Under the pieces are notes generated by a model, which was not told where the DNA came from, ran no database searches, and saw only the letters and a list, made by a program, of their open reading frames with translations. Shown piece after piece: positions 22,330 to 33,689 of a stretch of 64,000 nt of DNA. The DNA lies in contig OZ021721.1 in assembly GCA_963978545.1 (NCBI GenBank), positions 35,823,348 through 35,887,347 on the forward strand, given 5' to 3'. This DNA is from Linyphia triangularis (taxonomy: Eukaryota > Arthropoda > Arachnida > Araneae > Linyphiidae). The position numbers and the translations under genes are program-made. How positions within the stretch are numbered: position 1 is the stretch's first letter; every line of letters starts with the position of its first letter.

Positions 22330-24314
22330 AGAAAAGAGCACAATGTCATACGTTCTATTGGAAAAAATTTCTATTTCTTGCGAATACAAGTGGATTACAA
22401 ATAAAATAGCTAAAAATGAACTGTCTGAAAAATGATTTTCATAGTCGATGAGTATCACCTTGCCACTGTTCGATTGAACTAAAATTTTGCACTGACACAG
22501 ATTTTTGATTTTTTTTTAAACGAAATTTGGGGGGTAGGAGCTAAACATTTAGAAGGTTGAAAAATTAGGACCACCCTAATGTTCCTTTTAAAAAAGGAGC
22601 TTTTAACCAGTTTTTTTACAGCGTACAATACATGAAATCGTACTTTTGTATGAATGTATAACGTATTATCCGGAAACACTTCCTTTAAAAAACATGCAAT
22701 ACCGAAACTGTAAATGAAAAACGTATCATGAGGAGAAAATACATATTATTGAAATAGGAGAAAATTTGGACTCTGGATAAAATACGTACAAAATAGGAAC
22801 AACGTATAATATTCGGGGACTTAAAATCTGTGTTTCACTGTACCAGATTTTTGTATATTGAGCCATCTTTATAACTAAAAAGAAATTAAGTATCTAACAG
22901 TTTTATCATGCTTAATTCTTAACTTTTCAAATCCAAGTATAGTCACGTGGTGAGTATTTACACTTCGGCAGCAAGGTATATTGACTCTTTATCATCAATT
23001 TTTCTCATGTGATGGTATTTGGTGGCGCTGAGCCCTCCCGCATTCCTAAATTTGGACAGTCTAAAATTCCGCCATTCACCTTTGACATGGCACTTCAATT
23101 GCTTTACTCATATTTAAATAAATATTTTACTGTTCATATTTTGTGGCACAATGAGGAAATTATCATTGATTAGGATACGCTCATTTTCAAAACATTTGTA
23201 TTTCAATACATATTAGCACATTACACATCCTGTCAACTTAGGTACAATTTCATAAGAGATCAGTATTTATCTTAGAAGTTTCATATTGCTAGCAAAAATA
23301 AATTGAAATTTAGCATGTTATTTCTGAGAAATTACAGTTTTACTGCGTAAAATTGAAATTATGTAGCTTAAATTATTTAAAACCAGTGGTGATTATTATA
23401 TATATCCATTTCCAAACTGCAAACCATAGACGCGTTTAATTTTATCAAAGAAAAACCATAAACAGCATCATATAATGAACATATTGGCCAACTTATATGT
23501 CGCTTTTAATGGTTAAAAATTTTAAATATCAAATAATGTAGCTAGAGTTCATCGAATAAAAAACACAATGCTAATTCAAACTGGCAGCTATCCTGTATGG
23601 CCCCGCGCCATCGTATTGATGCTTACGTATAGTGGCTGATTCACTGAGCTATAGAATACGGAACTGGAGTGCTGACTGAGCGTGCCGAAACCGAATCGCA
23701 CCCTTTAGCGAGTGTGCGAATACGAAGGCGAAAAGTAGTTCCTCTCCATAGCTTCAATCATTGATAATTATGGGTGAAGTTTTGGCTCTTCACTTGCAAT
23801 CAGCAACTTTTATACAGAAACAAATTATTTTTTATTGGAATAGAATTCTTGTTTCCAAAGTCAGGATATTAAGGTGTTATTTTTATTGGAAATTATACTG
23901 TTTATATGAGAAAGGAAATGTGCCAAATCAAGCAAAATAGAAATTTAGGTTACGGGATATAACTTATTTGCCATGTTTACAAGATAGAATTTTTTTTTAT
24001 GGATGTTCGGGGAGTTGGGCCAAGTATGTGAATTTAATTCAAATGCATATTTTAACTCTTTAAGGCACGGTGGGATTCAAAATATCCTACCTTTTTAAAG
24101 CACAGTACTGCATTTTGAGGCTTTTTTAGAACCACACCAAAACAGTGCAATAGCTACATACACAATAAAATTTCTGTGCAACATGGATCTATTTTATTTT
24201 TTAAAATCTTGTATCCAAATGTTCATGTTGACCTTACACCAAATAAATTTAAATCCTATGAACCTATGCCCTTAAAGTTATCCAAGAGTTTTCAATCCTT
24301 TTTTGGACGTTTTA

Positions 24315-24351
<37 letters not shown>

Positions 24352-25500
24352 CTGACAATGATTTTAATTTTAAAATTAGAAAAAATTTGAGATAAATTTT
24401 TCTACCATATTACAGAATTGAAAACAATGTTGGTTGTCAAAACATTAAAATAAATTATTGATTCATAAAATAACAATTGATGAAATTAATAGTCAATTTG
24501 TTTTCCTTCCATTTATTTTCAAGTATTTCATACAAAACAATATAATAGACCTTTAAACTAATGAGCTTAAAGGACAGACAATAAATAAAAAGTTTTGTTA
24601 ATTTTACACCTGCAAGATTTTTATACAGAACTTTCACATATTCTTTTTCAGAACTTTTTGAGTAATGAGTATCCTTATGAATGATGAATATCTTAAAAAC
24701 CATATATATGTCATTTTGTTCATTTTGAATATATGCATTTAGATTCCAAATTTAAAATTATTGCATTACTATTAAAATTTATTATATACTTTTTTTAAAT
24801 ATAGAGAGATGTCTATTAAAATGGGTAGTAAAACATATTTAAAATGGAAAATGTCAATTTCATTGCAATATTAATTGATAAACAAATCCAAAGAATTAGT
24901 TTTACTTTAAGATTTTAATTGAATTTGAATAGCATAACAACACTTAGAAATTTTATCATGCAGCTAATTTTATAAGTATTAAAATCCTTCCTTTATACTA
25001 ATTAAATTATCGATACTAATTCATTAAAATTAGCTATGGTAACTAGTACTGCACACTATAGACATTGTTTATGCTCAGTTATTACATCCTTATACTTTCT
25101 CTAAAAAATAATTTATAGATCAGAGGAAAATATACTTTGTAGATCAGTTATTGAAGTAAATTCAGAATGCGACAAAAATTGCTATATCGTATGGTAATCA
25201 GATCCTAACCAAATTATTACAGACATTCGATATTGATATTGCAATTTATTTTACTAAATATTTTAATACAATTTGTGTCAGAATCAATATTCTAAATATT
25301 TTAATACAATTTGTGTCAGAAGCAATATTCAGTTTCTATTTGAGCATATCATAATTGGAATTACAATTTCATTTTCAGTAGCTTATAAAATATACCATCT
25401 CTTAATTTATTAAAAGATAAATTTATGCTTCTTCAATAACAAAAGTATGAATAATGCAGGTGTGCTTACTGGTAAAATGGAACAATAGTACTTGCACTAT
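22330..25500. other. AT-rich non-coding DNA with low-complexity tracts
   Basis: No coding match. At 22480-22860 there are phrases such as CGTATTATCCGG and TTTCACTGTACC that look like pieces of a pogo-like MITE, but I cannot define its ends. At 23590-23760 there is a GC-richer island of unknown nature. A run of about 29 T lies at 24319-24347. The remainder is AT-rich. Confidence 0.4.
25254..25329. repeat. 38-bp tandem duplication
   Basis: CTAAATATTTTAATACAATT followed by TGTGTCAGAA(T/G)CAATATT occurs twice in direct succession (25254-25291 and 25292-25329) with one difference, so it is a recent local duplication. Confidence 0.9.
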
Positions 25501-27056
25501 CCCTAGTAGCAATCACTGCATGACGTTTCGTCGGCCAATGATCGGAATTCATCAAAGTCATCGGCGATTCCCCAGACTGATATATAAACACACCGGTATT
25601 TCCTCGTCTGCCGGTGACCCTAAACTCATCGGGAAAAGATATCTTCCCAACATCGGTAGCCGGTGAAATTTCTGATCAACGTTTTTTGATCGGCGAAAGA
25701 TATCGGAATGACATCGACAGCCGATAAAAAACTTATGTTTCTTTTTCTTGCAATTCCACTGAATTAGAGGCGATCCTTGAATGTATTTCAAATTTAAATC
25801 AAGTATACAATTTGCTAAACATTTCGCTTTGGCAATAAATGAAAAATATTTTAAAAATAAGTGTACGAAAAATTTTAAATGTAAAAATATATTTTGAAAA
25901 AATTCAAACCACATAATTATATATTGCTTATCTAATACGTCAATAAAATCCATAAATAAAAAAAAAATTATAGTGTAAAAAAATATAGGAACAATTTTCT
26001 AAAATTAAAAATAAATTCTCATTTCAATTTCAACATAAAATAAAAATATAGTCCTTGTTTTTAAATAGTTTTCATTATAATTTGCTGAACTCATTTTGGT
26101 CCGTTTTTTAAGCATCTTTTAAGTAAAATAAAAATATGTTTATATGTTTCAAAAAGTTAATCAAATTGAAAATAGTTTTTTAAAAAATTTAAAAATGAAA
26201 TATATATTTTTTAATGTCAAAATTATTAAGTAAACTCTTAAATTGCATTTAAAAAAATATCATAAAATGTACTGGTCAGTTAGTTAAAATTTTACAAAAT
26301 AGATGGCGACACCATTTATTTGACACTATTATTTTTTTGCTATAATAAATAAATTAATATCATTTTCCCAAATTTATGGAAGATTTGCTATTTTCCGAAA
26401 ATACCCCATATATAAAAAAAAATGTCTGTCAATTTCCTTGCAAAGTCTGTATGATAGTAGAGTTTTGTACTACAATACAATTGCTATACCAAGAATCACA
26501 AGTAACTACAGTCTAGTGGCCATGTCAACGCACTCCGGAGATAACCGTCCTCGGTTCGATCCCAGGGTAAGTAATTTAGACGATTCTGGTGTGAGTAATT
26601 TGGTAGTGTTATAACTTCGATTTGTACTTTTAAAATGTCACTGGAAATACTACCGTATAAGAATTACGCGCTCTGTGTAAATATTTTAGTTTTGCATTAT
26701 TTTAACTTGTCGTTTTTAATATTCGATACTTACATCTTTATAATTATTTAATGTTTATTAGTTGATATTTTCGACAAAATAACGACCATTGTTTCGATAT
26801 TTCTTGAGAGCAAAATTTTCCTCGGATAGTGCTCGTATTTCCCCCCTTTTCGCTCGGCCTCCGAACTAATTCTTGTCGGCTTCTGCTCAAATTCGATCAG
26901 TTTCCGGACATCGGCCAATGGCCGGCCACGCGGACAAAAGATTAGTTGCCAAGGGAAAGATAAGTTTAGGGTGAGTTTCCGTTGAATCGCCAATCATCGG
27001 CGATTCACCTGGGGATGGAATTCCGATCATCGCCCGAGGTAAAATTGCTACTAGGG
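25501..27056 (+). mobile_element. TIR element, left copy of an inverted pair
   Basis: The copy starts CCCTAGTAGCAAT and ends ATTGCTACTAGGG. Inside each end lies GATGATCGGAATTC or a close variant, with CATCGGCGATTC, so the inverted repeats extend imperfectly beyond 13 bp. The dinucleotide AT borders both sides, possibly a 2-bp target duplication. No protein is encoded; the open frames here are low-complexity. A Pol III-like box pair lies at 26514-26563. The same sequence is present in the opposite orientation at 27528-29451. I do not recognise the superfamily. Confidence 0.7.
26505..26575 (+). other. tRNA-like Pol III box pair inside the TIR element
   Basis: TAGTGGCCATG (26514-26524) resembles a tRNA A box and GGTTCGATCCC (26553-26563) matches the B-box consensus, at a tRNA-like spacing of about 30 bases. 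The equivalent appears in the inverted copy at 28022-28070 on the opposite strand, so the segment was part of the element before the pair formed. It may be the head of a SINE captured by the element. No acceptor stem is evident, so it is not a tRNA gene. Confidence 0.5.
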
Positions 27057-27527
27057 ATGGGTTTAACACAAGCTTCGCTGGATACACTTCGAATCGCGCG
27101 AAATCGAACACAAAGTAAATAAACAAATCTTAATTCCTTTCAAGGCAAAGTAAAAAACTCACCGACTAATTGAAGATTTCAAGCCGCAAAATTATTTATA
27201 TTCAAGTGCGAGACATTTCTCAAAAAATCCACTTTTATTTTGACGATCACTATACGGAAACACTCAAACCTTGGCATTTCCCGATTTATATAAATGTAAA
27301 CAAGCTTTTTCTAAGTTGTATTATCGCTGTTAATAAATAAAATAAGATAAAATAGAATTTTAAAAGCAATACGTCACTATTTTGCAGAAAATACGCAGAG
27401 TATTTGGTTAGCAACAAAGACCGCCACGAATAATTTGAATAGACAAATCGCAATGTTTTGCCTTAAAAGTCTAGCACGTGCTACACTTTTAAGGCTTACT
27501 GTATTAATGAGAGGGGCTCCTAAGCTC
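27057..27527. other. 471-bp spacer between the two inverted copies
   Basis: Unique-looking AT-rich sequence with no open frame of note. A short inverted match, AAAAGTCTAGCACGTGC with CACGTGCTACACTTTT, sits at about 27464-27490 and could form a small hairpin. Nothing else was recognised. Confidence 0.4.
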
Positions 27528-29451
27528 CCCTAGTAGCAATTTTACCTCGGGCGATGATCGGAATTCCATCCCCAGGTGAATCGCCGGTGATTGGCGATTC
27601 ACCTGAAACTCACCCTAAACTTATCTTTCCCTTGGCAACTAATCCATTTTGTCCCCGTGGCCGGCCATTGGCCGATGTCCGGAAACTGATCGAATTCGAG
27701 CAGAGGCCGACAAGAATTAGTTTGAAGGCCGAGGGAAAAGGGGGAAATACGAGCACTATCCGAGGAAAATTTTGCTCTCAAGAAATATCGAAACAATGGT
27801 CGTTATTTTGTCGAAAATATCAATTAATAAACATTAAATAATTATAAAGATGTAAGTATCGAATATTAAAAACTACAAGTTAAAATAATGCAAAACTAAA
27901 ATATTAACCCAGAGCGCGTAATTCTTATATGGTAGTATTTCCAGTGACATTTTAAGAGTACAAATCAAAGTTATAACACTACCAAATTACTCACACCAGA
28001 ATTGTCTAAATTGCTTACCCTGGGATCGAACCAAGGACGGTCACCTCCGAAGCGCGTTGACATGGCCACTGGACTGTAGTTACTTGTGATTCTTGGTATA
28101 GCAATTGTATTGTAGTACAAAACTCTAATATCATACAGACTTTGCAAGGAAATTGACCGAAATTTTTTTTTATATATGGGGTGTTTTCGGAAAATAGCAA
28201 ATCTTCCATAAATTTGGGAAAATGATATTAATTTATTTATTATAGCAAAAAAAAATAATAGTGTCAAATAAATGGTGTCGCCATCTATTTTGTAAAATTT
28301 TAACTAACTGACCAGTAAATTTTATGATATTTTTTGAAATGCAATTTAAGAGTTTACTTAATAATTTTGACATTAAAAAATATATTTAATTTTTAAATTT
28401 TTTAAAAAACTATATCCAATTTGATTAACTTTTTGAAACATATAAACATATTTTTATTTTACTTAAAAGATGTTTAAAAAACGGACTATAGTTACTTGTG
28501 ATTCTTGGTATAGCAATTGTATTGTAGTACAAAACTCTACTATCATACAGACTTTGCAAGGAAATTGACCGACATTTTTTTTTTATATATGGGGTGTTTT
28601 CGGAAAATAGCAAATCTTCCATAAATTTGGGAAAATGATATTAATTTATTTATTATAGCAAAAAAAATAATAGTGTCAAATAAATGGTGTCGCCATCTAT
28701 TTTGTAAAATTTTAACTAACTGACCAGTAAATTTTTTGATATTTTTTGATATGCAATTTAAGAGTTTACTTAATAATTTTGACATTAAAATCCAATTTGA
28801 TTAACTTTTTGAAACATATAAACATATTTTTATTTTACTTAAAAGATGTTTAAAAAACGGACCAAAATGAGTTCAGCAAATTATAATGAAAACTATTTAA
28901 AAACAAGGACTATATTTTTATTTTATATTAAATTGAAATGAGAATTTATTTTTAATTTTAGAAAATTGTTCCTATATTTTTTTACTATATAAAAACTTTT
29001 ATTTATGGATTTTATTGACGTATTAGATAAGCAATATATAATTATGTGGTTTGCATTTTTTCAAAATATATTTTTACATTTCAAATTTTTCGTACACTTA
29101 TTTTTAAAATTCACTTATTACCAAAGCGAAATGTTTAGCAAATTGTATACTTGATTTAAATTTGAAATACATTCAAGGATCGCCTCTAATTCAGTGGAAT
29201 TGCAAGAAAAAGAAACATAAGTTTTTTATCGCCTGTCGATGTGGTTCCGATATCTTGCCGATCAAAAAAACGATGATCAGAAATTCTACCGCCCACCGAT
29301 GTTGGGAAGATATCTTTTCCCGATGAGTTTAGGGTCATCGGCAGACGAGGAAATACGGGTGTGTTTATATATCAGTCTGGGGAATTGTCGATGACTTTGA
29401 TGAATTCCGATCATTGGCCGACGAAACGCCATGCAGTGATTGCTACTAGGG
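27528..29451 (-). mobile_element. TIR element, right copy of the inverted pair, with internal duplication
   Basis: Reverse-oriented copy of 25501-27056 with the same termini (CCCTAGTAGCAAT at 27528, ATTGCTACTAGGG ending at 29451). TC borders both sides, which fits a 2-bp target duplication independent of the left copy. It is about 370 bp longer because a segment of about 400 bp is tandemly repeated (28075-28484 and 28485-28863). The second unit lacks some 35 bases of AT-rich sequence present in the first. The tRNA-like boxes are on this strand at 28022-28070. No protein-coding capacity. Confidence 0.7.
28075..28863. repeat. Tandem duplication of about 400 bp within the right copy
   Basis: The unit begins TAGTTACTTGTGATTCTTGG and runs to AAGATGTTTAAAAAACGGAC. 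It occurs at about 28075-28486 and again at about 28485-28863. The left copy of the element has this segment once, so the duplication arose after the two copies separated or was lost in one. Confidence 0.8.
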
Positions 29452-29459
29452 TCACTTGT

Positions 29460-30630
29460 AAAAGAAGCCAAGGTCATCACTCCAGTGTTTTCTTTAGCTC
29501 AGTGGGCTGAGGGCTCGGGCAATGTGAATCGTATACGATTCAAACGGCGAACGGTGAGAATAGAGAGGCATAACGAGGGATTGGCTCCGCCTATGATTAT
29601 GTTTCTGTTACCTCTAAAGTTCGGCTGCTCATTCCTGTTCATAGATTTTGAACAACGTAGACGTGTTTTTCCTGCGCTCCAGATATGGTTCGTCGAAAGC
29701 GATCTCACCCGATGAAACGCATCCCAATCACAATAAATCTGAAGCCCGAGCAACGGATCCCTGTTGTTCCATAAATGTCTGCTCCTGTTGTGAAGGATAT
29801 ACAAGATTCTAACCTAGATGTTTCTCCAAAGTTGGAGACAAGCAAACAAGTCCTTACCTTACCACCAGACAGAATTAACTTCGATGTGGTAAACCATGTT
29901 AATGCCTCTCTTCTCCCCTTTTCAAACCAACTGTTTTTGTCATCCCTATTTTCACTCAGGGGAAGCACACGATTAAATCCCTGCATCAAATTTTGCTAAA
30001 CCACAATTGTGTGCTTGTTGCCCGTGTTATTAAGAACGCCTTTCATGTAACTCCTCAAAATGCTTCTGAGGAAAGCATCATTTCTGCTTATTTTTCGGAA
30101 AACCACAGTTATTTTTTTACTAAAACTCCACATCCTAAGAAAGATTTTTTCTCTGCAGTGATTATGGGTTTACCCATTAACACGACAATTGCAGAAATTA
30201 TTGAACACTTATCCCTTTTCAATCCTGACTACAAGCCCATTTCTATTTCTCAACTGAAAACTCACTTTTTCGCCTCGATTTTTTGGCCAATCACGTTGTG
30301 AGCTCCACTCCCTATTTTAGCCGACTTCCTAGAGAGCTTCTCTTCCAAACCCTGTGCTGCCCTTCTCCCATTGGTGTTCATTGCCACGCCTCCTCCTCCT
30401 TCCAATTCATTGTTTTTAACAGTTTGTCCTGAATTTATTGACTTTCTAGTTTAATTTCCCACCTTTTCTTATCGCAGCCACTGTTATGAATTTACTGTTC
30501 CTATGTTAAATAAGGAATGTTATGTCTCTCCCATTTTTAGTTCTCCTGGAGCTAAAGTGCCCTGCGGGCACAAATGTACTTCGCAAAATTATTCTAATCA
30601 GTCAGACAGTACCTCTAAAGTACAGAAATC
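29460..30630 (+). pseudogene. LINE ORF1-like fragment (PRE_C2HC type)
   Basis: From about 29776 the + strand encodes a Ser/Pro-rich start (MSAPVVKDIQDS). After a frameshift near 29910 comes a segment with QILLNHNCVLVARVIKNAF, then SYFFTKTPHPKKDFFSAVIM and GLPINTTIAEIIEHLSLF. The order 'aromatic-rich strand, basic residues, GLP(x)NT, then IxxHL' is that of the PRE_C2HC domain in nucleic-acid-binding ORF1 proteins of Jockey/I-type LINEs and related gag-like proteins. The following CCHC knuckles and any reverse transcriptase are absent, so it is a short, dead fragment. The 5' flank 29489-29560 (TTTAGCTCAGTGGGCTGAGG) resembles a tRNA A box and may be the element's leader. Confidence 0.5.
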
Positions 30631-30639
30631 AGTTTTTGT

Positions 30640-31715
30640 ATTGATTTGTAGATAATCTACTGATTAACTTGGGTGATCCAGAGCAACAGCAACGTTTCTG
30701 TACGTTTAAATTATTACAATGTTATTTGTTTATTTTTTGATATCTAAGAATCAAGTTAATGCAAACAACAAATTAGTTGATGGAATCAATCATCAATCAA
30801 ACAAACTTTTGAGATTGAAATGGCAACTTCACAAAATTCCTTCTGCACCGAAATGATTTGATATTCCCCCCTTTTTTTTATTAGTTTGGGTTTTTTTTAC
30901 TTTTTTTTTATTTGCTGTTCCAGAGAGGTGGTTCTCTCACATATGTGTGGACGTTATTTCTGTGCCAACAATAACAAACCCAGCCAAGAACTTGAGAATG
31001 AACACGCACTTCCGGTTAATGAGAATCGAATAGAACTTCCGGGGATTTCAATACCTTTTTTTTATATTTTATAAAATGTTTAAATGAACAATTTTTCGTC
31101 AATCATCTTCATTCTTAAAATTGCTACAGACTGTTGGGGCAATATTTCTTATCTTTCCCATTTAATGTCTGTTTCGAAATCACCATTTGACAAGTTTGGC
31201 GAAATTTGGCAACAATGAGTTACCAGATACTTGAACAATTGCCTTTTTTGGGTATATTGTAATAAAATTTCGTTGTGTTGTAATTGACTTCAGTATTTGA
31301 ACATTTACATTTACTGATCTCTAATTAGAACATCTGGATTATCATTATGTTTAATCATTTTTTTTAAATTACTTGGTAACGTTTTCTATTCCCTTGAAAT
31401 TCCTAAAACCTTTATATATGTAGCCTTTCGAATAAAATTTATGGTTTCTTCGTTTTTAAAATAATTCTCTATTTTGTTTGTAATATTGAGTTATAAATGT
31501 AAGTTTGCTTTACAAATGGTAGAAAACTTAGAAAAATGCTTTTATATGAAATAAATTTTAATTACTACAAAAAAAAAACTATCCAAAAATGTCAGTTAAA
31601 TGTAATCCCCCCCCCCCCCCCCTTAACTTCCCCTTGACACTTACCCGTTGTTCCTGTATTTTGAAGTTGAATTAAAAATTGTAAATACCATTAGTTTTTC
31701 TGTGGAATGAGTTTT
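30640..31715. other. AT-rich non-coding stretch
   Basis: No gene or element was recognised. A run of 16 C lies at 31607-31622 and T runs at 30871-30912. The open frame at 30886-31074 is low-complexity at its start and matches nothing I know. Confidence 0.4.
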
Positions 31716-31719
31716 TATA

Positions 31720-33220
31720 GGGTAGGGTGATGTAACATGGGCATAAAAATCGCTGTTTTTTTTTTATGTTCAGCTAAAATTTTCTTGTAAATGTTTAACA
31801 ATTCAATTTTTATTTACATTGCATATTTTGGGAATAAGAATACATAATTATGAAATTATGTTACATAAATATACTAGTGAGAAAACACTTTATAAGTATA
31901 TGTTTACTAAACCCATTTTACCCCATGCAGATGAAAATGGGTATACTCTATAGTTTAACAATGAAAATCATAGAATAAGTAATAAACCATAAGTAAATAA
32001 TAAATCAATAGAAGGCACAAACCTAATGAAATAGGAAATATAACATATTAATCCATAAAATCATTTAAATCTCTTGTTTTAGTCTGAAATTGGTTAATAC
32101 GTCCAACTCGAATGTTTTTTGATAACATTTGCATTGGGATTTACCATTCTTCTCCATATTACACTTAATGACTGCAAAATACTATTATTATTAATATTCA
32201 AAATATAGCAAAAATATGTCTCCTATTGTTGACTGCTGATTTATTTAAAATTTCTGTTGTCTGGCTATTTTCAATGATGTCGCTGAGCTCCACATCCAAG
32301 AAAACATAAAACTGGTCAATCTTGGATTTAAAAAAAAAAAAATTGTCATACGAGTCTTATTTGATTTCCATAGTTTTTGCAATAAATTCTTTTTTTCCCC
32401 CTAAATACTATTTCTCCCATGTACGCTAGATATGTAGGCTCATTTTCATTGTTCTTTACTTTTAGGCCTATGCCTTATATTGTACTTTCTTTATAAGACA
32501 AAATGTTTATAAGGTTCAACGACCTATTTTTATTCACAATGACAGCTAATCAGGCCGGAAGCTACAGCGTAGCGTGGATTCCGAACCACTATGAACATCC
32601 ATGCCTATCCCGGGATTCGAACCAGGCACCTTTGACATACGAGGCCAGATCGTTAACTACACAGCCATCAGATGGGTCCTCCTTTGAATAGTGATAATAT
32701 GAGTGTCCAGTTGAGAGATTCCTGATTCCTTCTACAAAGGATTTTTAACTACCCATCTTAATTTTTTTTTTTTAAAGCTGTAAATATTACATATTTCAAT
32801 GTTGCACTTTAAACTATTTTTTTCTTCTAATTTTTAAGAAATAAGACTTTTCTCAGAAAAATTTTATATTATCACCTTAACATTATACCCATTTTACCCC
32901 ATTAACAAAATTTGGATTTGTAACAAATAAATAAAAATCCCATCTTACCTGTAATTTGATAAAACAATAAAAAAAATTCAATAAACACATTCAAGTCCCT
33001 GCAATGTAATTTTATTAAAAATTCTGAGTTACAGACACAAGTTTTAAGAAGACAACATATGGCATGAAGCTGTATACAAGTATGTTTACTGTTAGCATTC
33101 ATATAAAACAAATTATTGAAACAAAAATAAAATGGGGAAATAAAGTTTAGGCATCGTACTACCAAATGCAATTTTAGAAACTACGAATATAGTAGAGACT
33201 TCTCCAATTTTACCCTACCA
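31720..33220. other. Possible degenerate element with GGTAGGGT/ACCCTACC ends
   Basis: The left end reads GGGTAGGGTGATGTAACATG and the right end, reversed, TGGTAGGGTAAAATTGGAGA. CCCATTTTACCCC occurs near each end (31912-31925 and 32889-32900). This resembles pogo-like MITEs but the terminal match is poor, so the call is tentative. A family 2 SINE sits inside. Confidence 0.3.
32513..32676 (-). mobile_element. tRNA-derived SINE, family 2, diverged copy
   Basis: Minus-strand copy matching 10853-11029. The head CCCATCTGATGGCTGTGTAG is followed by GGTGCCTGGTTCGAATCCCG (B box), then GGTTCGGAATCCACGCTACG and GATTAGCTGTCATTG. The order and spacing are those of the + copy. No clear target duplication is left. 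Confidence 0.8.
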
Positions 33221-33636
33221 ATTCTTTCTTTGACTGATAATTCTTTAAGATCAATATTTTCGTCTTAAAAAGATTGCAAATTAAATACCATTAGTTAAGC
33301 AATTTGTAAGCATACTGGAATTAAAGAATTTTTATTTAAAAAATGACAAAACTTATCTTTTCATTAAAAAAGATTTTGTACTTTAATCAAATTCATAAAT
33401 TGCTTTTGAATCTTCTTTGGAATTCTATTCATATAAATGAAATAACTCCAATAAATAAGTCAGACAAATTTCATAAAATCATTATTGCAGTCAAAAGTTT
33501 ATTAACATAAACCAAGGAAGGGAGGGATTGACAACAGGACCATTTTAGTCAAGATTCAGAAGCCAATTAAAAAAGTATCACCAATGATAGAATTCGTTGG
33601 AAACAAACACCTGTGAGTAAAGCAATTCCCATCTCA

Positions 33637-33686
33637 ATTCTGGCCTCACCTACCAAAAGTGCCAGGTTCGAATCCTGCGTCAGGCT
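33637..33686 (+). mobile_element. Short family 2 SINE fragment
   Basis: CTGGCCTCACCTACCAAAAG followed by TGCCAGGTTCGAATCCTGCG matches the tRNA-like head of the family 2 SINE across the anticodon-to-B-box region. The non-tRNA body is missing. Confidence 0.55.
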
Positions 33687-33689
33687 TTA

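Noticed and set aside
24319..24347. Long T run as a terminator or functional element
   Set aside because: Homopolymers are common throughout this window (also 59011-59036 A and 31607-31622 C) and no transcript is placed here.
25558..25953. 131-residue minus-strand frame in the left TIR element
   Set aside because: Phe/Lys-rich translation of AT sequence and the repeat end; the inverted copy does not keep it open.
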